In this document: one piece after another, positions 4,291 through 5,432 of the stretch
Position numbering within the stretch: the first letter of the stretch is position 1
Layout: each line of letters starts with the position of its first letter
NCBI GenBank assembly: GCA_021813335.1
Contig: JAKALC010000050.1
Coordinates: 1-5,432, forward strand
Source of the DNA: a bacterium
GTDB lineage: Bacteria > Patescibacteriota > Minisyncoccia > Phycocordibacterales > SBAW01
DNA: 5,432 nt
Direction: 5' to 3'
Translations under genes and position numbers: made by a program
Notes under the pieces: model-generated
Seen by the model: only the letters and a program-made list of their open reading frames with translations
Database searches by the model: none
What the model was told of the DNA's origin: nothing

Positions 4291-4575
4291 TCCGCGGTAG
4301 CTCAATGGTAGAGCAGCTCCCTGTGGCAAACGCAGCTTCCTGGAGGAATCCAGGTCGAATAACGAGGTGAATTGCTGGAAACCCCTTGCGGGCGATCAGC
4401 AGCCAAGCTTCGCGAAAGCGGAGAAGGTTCAGAGACTATCCCTAGCGGGAGTACCCGACGGTATCGTCAGGGGAAGCGCCTCGCATCGAGAACCGATGAT
4501 GATATAGTCCGCGCCTTCAGCAATGAGGGAACACGTGTAAGGAGTTGGTTGTAGGTTCGAGTCCTACCCGCGGAG
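4291..4575 (+). tRNA. tRNA-Asn(GUU), interrupted by a group I intron
   Basis: The exons are 4291-4324 and 4538-4575. The spliced tRNA folds fully: acceptor TCCGCGG (4291-4297) with CCGCGGA (4568-4574), 7 bp; D arm GCTC/GAGC around AATGGTA; anticodon stem GCTCC (4316-4320) with GGAGT (4541-4545); loop C-T-G-T|T-A-A, giving anticodon GTT; variable loop TGGTT; T arm GTAGG/CCTAC around TTCGAGT. The discriminator is G4575, as expected for bacterial tRNA-Asn, and the acceptor sequence is also Asn-like. The terminal CCA is not encoded (GCA follows), so it must be added by the CCA enzyme. The intron sits between anticodon bases 35 and 36, so no functional Asn tRNA can form without splicing. If this is the only tRNA-Asn gene, the intron must be active. 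Confidence 0.93.
4325..4537 (+). ncRNA. Group I self-splicing intron (213 nt, group IA-like, no ORF)
   Basis: The core can be drawn base by base. P1: CTGT (4321-4324) with guide GCAG (4332-4335), including the U4324-G4332 wobble at the splice site. P2: CCTGG/CCAGG (4339-4343, 4350-4354). P3: CGAGGTG/CGCCTCG (4363-4369, 4477-4483). P4: TGCTG/CAGCA (4373-4377, 4397-4401) with GAAA in J4/5. P5: CCC/GGG (4383-4385, 4390-4392). P6: CTTCGC/GCGGAG (4408-4413, 4418-4423) capped by GAAA. P7: GACTAT/ATAGTC (4434-4439, 4504-4509). P8: CATCG/CGATG (4484-4488, 4494-4498). P9 near 4514-4529 is weak. The intron ends in G (4537), as required. Two extra hairpins between P7 and P3 (4440-4449 and 4454-4472) match the P7.1/P7.2 of group IA introns such as T4 td. 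It encodes no endonuclease. Confidence 0.92.
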
Positions 4576-4923
4576 CAAGATAGGACAAGAGGTCGTAAAA
4601 TCGGACTTCCGTCCTGTATTTGCGCTGTTTTCTAGATGTTCTAAAGCGATATTCCAGTCGGTCGCGAATTCTTTGAGCAGGCTGTACGCCTTGCTGTATG
4701 TTGCGACCATTTCAGTCGAGCCGAGCTGCATCTTCTCGAAGAGAATGCGCATGAGGAGCTGCTTGTCTTCGACCGTACGTCTCTTGTTGAGGTAGATGTC
4801 GCGGGCACGCTGCGCAAGCTCGACCACGTTCGTCCCGAGCTCGTAGTATTTTGTGTTCGTGTTGTCGAGGCGCTGAAGGGCACTGATGGCCTCCTCTCGT
4901 TCTTTGGTGTATTGACGCTGCTT
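4564..4923 (-). pseudogene. Serine recombinase C-terminal remnant
   Basis: This minus-strand frame gives about 119 residues from KQRQYTKEREEAISALQRLD through TKYYELGTNVVELAQRARDI, the segment DKQLLMRILFEKMQL and a short tail. The coiled-coil start, the 'YYELG...ELA.RA..IY' helix and the 'K..LL..(I/L)F..' segment are the pattern of the C-terminal end of large serine recombinases (resolvase/Recombinase/zinc-ribbon type). The catalytic N-terminal domain, the recombinase domain and the zinc ribbon are absent. Upstream the frame continues only as an out-of-frame reading of the res gene, so the piece has no start of its own. Its frame stays open through the hairpin after the tRNA and stops (TAG) inside the T arm of tRNA-Asn, so the original 3' end may also be altered. 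It is a decayed trace of a mobile element beside a tRNA. Confidence 0.65.
4582..4615 (+). terminator. Long hairpin just after tRNA-Asn (terminator or element-end candidate)
   Basis: AGGAC (4582-4586) pairs with GTCCT (4611-4615). Inside it GAGGTC (4589-4594) pairs with GACTTC (4604-4609), with a small AA/C internal loop and a 9-base loop: 11 bp in all. It starts 6 bases after the tRNA. The tail GTATTTGCGCTGTTTTC is only moderately T-rich, so it is an imperfect intrinsic terminator. It also lies inside the 3' end of the recombinase remnant and could be part of an attachment region. Confidence 0.4.
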
Positions 4924-5432
4924 CGACGGATGAGCTCGAACTCGAAGCGGTCGTTGAGCTTCACGGTGGTGGTCTTGATGCGCACCTGCTGGATACGGCC
5001 CGTCAGGGCGTTTATACGGTCGAACACGGCCTGTTTGTAGGCGGTGTCGGGGTTGCCTATGAGCTGCTCGCCTTTGTTCTCCACGACGTACACGAACTCG
5101 AGCTCGTCCTTGTCGTTCTTCCGGGCGATGACAAAGTCCGGGCGTATCTTGCCGCGCTGCCAGCCCTGTACGGCATACCAGCCCTTCTGCGCCTTGTTGC
5201 GGGCCCACCAGATGACGTTCGGGCTCGCGTCGATGATGTTCGCGACCTCCTGCTCGAGCGAGTTGAGCGAGCTCGTCTCGATGTCCTCGTAGAGGTTGAG
5301 GCGGTACGAGGAAGGGATGGTATTCGCGACGGTATCCTTCATCGGCATCTCGAAGCCGGTCGCCTCGTCGTCCGAGACCACGAGCTCGAGCGCGCCCGAT
5401 TTGATGAGCTCCTCGAATATCGCTTTCTCCTG
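4923..5432 (-). pseudogene. res: Type III restriction enzyme Res subunit, C-terminal nuclease domain (partial, truncated)
   Basis: The gene enters from beyond the right edge. The 170 visible residues carry a PD-(D/E)xK nuclease core: KIRPDFVIA (Pro98-Asp99 of the visible piece), then EFVYVVENKGEQL with Glu118-x-Lys120, followed by GNPDTAYKQAVFDRINALTG. This matches the C-terminal endonuclease domain of type III Res proteins and related DEAD-type helicase-nucleases (COG3587), including the preceding ...IDASPNVIWWARN segment. The ATPase/helicase domain would lie outside the window, as might a Mod methyltransferase. After RFEFELIRR (about 4923) the protein character of the frame is lost. It reads out of frame through the serine recombinase remnant and stops only near 4641. 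The visible nuclease residues are intact, so the protein could still work if the lost end is short, but the gene is best called truncated. Confidence 0.75.

Noticed and set aside
4219..4329. An upstream start for the HNH gene at 4329, adding 37 residues
   Set aside because: It would begin inside the tRNA/intron and read through the tRNA promoter; the added residues are not protein-like. The Met at 4218 has a TATACT box and immediately precedes the zinc finger.
4316..4330. Reading the first exon straight through as tRNA-His (loop CTGTGGC, anticodon GTG)
   Set aside because: The bases after the loop do not pair with the anticodon stem GCTCC, no tRNA 3' half follows, and the acceptor stem and G discriminator fit Asn. 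Removing 4325-4537 gives a perfect Asn tRNA.
4372..4554. A 60-codon plus-strand open frame across the intron and tRNA 3' exon
   Set aside because: It runs through intron core helices and into the tRNA. The sequence is explained by RNA structure, and the translation shows no nuclease motif.
4641..4922. Continuation of the Res frame as a Ser/Arg/Thr-rich C-terminal tail
   Set aside because: Its composition is that of an out-of-frame reading. The neighbouring frame over the same bases has clear serine recombinase character.
1..5432. CRISPR array or long direct repeats
   Set aside because: No regularly spaced repeats and no repeated copy of the tRNA 3' end were seen by eye in the window.

Overview
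The window looks like a piece of a small, GC-rich bacterial genome, most likely from the Candidate Phyla Radiation (Patescibacteria, Parcubacteria-like). This is inferred from several traits together: very compact short genes, a shortened Fmt, starts without Shine-Dalgarno sites, a -10 box placed 6-8 bases before many start codons, and a self-splicing intron inside a tRNA gene. No rRNA or other direct taxonomic marker is present.

Layout. Bases 2-217 are the end of murA (cell wall). A 97-residue conserved-looking hypothetical gene follows (234-527) and meets, stop to stop, a reverse-strand short-chain dehydrogenase (528-1202). Bases 1203-1649 hold no confident gene. They contain two competing weak candidates: a plus-strand frame that looks frameshifted, and a minus-strand frame with a Cys motif. 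Next comes a plus-strand def-fmt pair (1650-2994), with overlapping genes for removing and adding the formyl group of initiator Met. It meets a reverse-strand operon: a glutaredoxin-like protein, a DUF167 protein and a short ribosome hibernation factor (3843 down to 2991). The fmt and hpf stop codons share the centre of a perfect 16-base palindrome.

The right third is the accessory part. A lower-GC reverse-strand gene for a small HNH endonuclease (3865-4218) is divergent from a tRNA-Asn(GUU) gene (4291-4575). That tRNA is split inside its anticodon by a 213-nt group I intron (4325-4537), for which nearly the whole paired core can be drawn, including P7.1/P7.2 elements typical of phage-type group IA introns. 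Immediately beyond the tRNA, on the minus strand, is a C-terminal serine-recombinase fragment. It is joined out of frame to the C-terminal nuclease domain of a type III restriction (Res) subunit that runs off the window. This looks like the scar of a mobile or defence element beside the tRNA.

The main points of interest are: (1) the group IA-like intron between anticodon bases 35 and 36 of tRNA-Asn; (2) the free-standing HNH gene 72 bp away, which could be its homing partner; (3) a repeated TATACT-N6-8-ATG arrangement before five genes, implying leaderless transcription; and (4) the res/recombinase chimeric junction.
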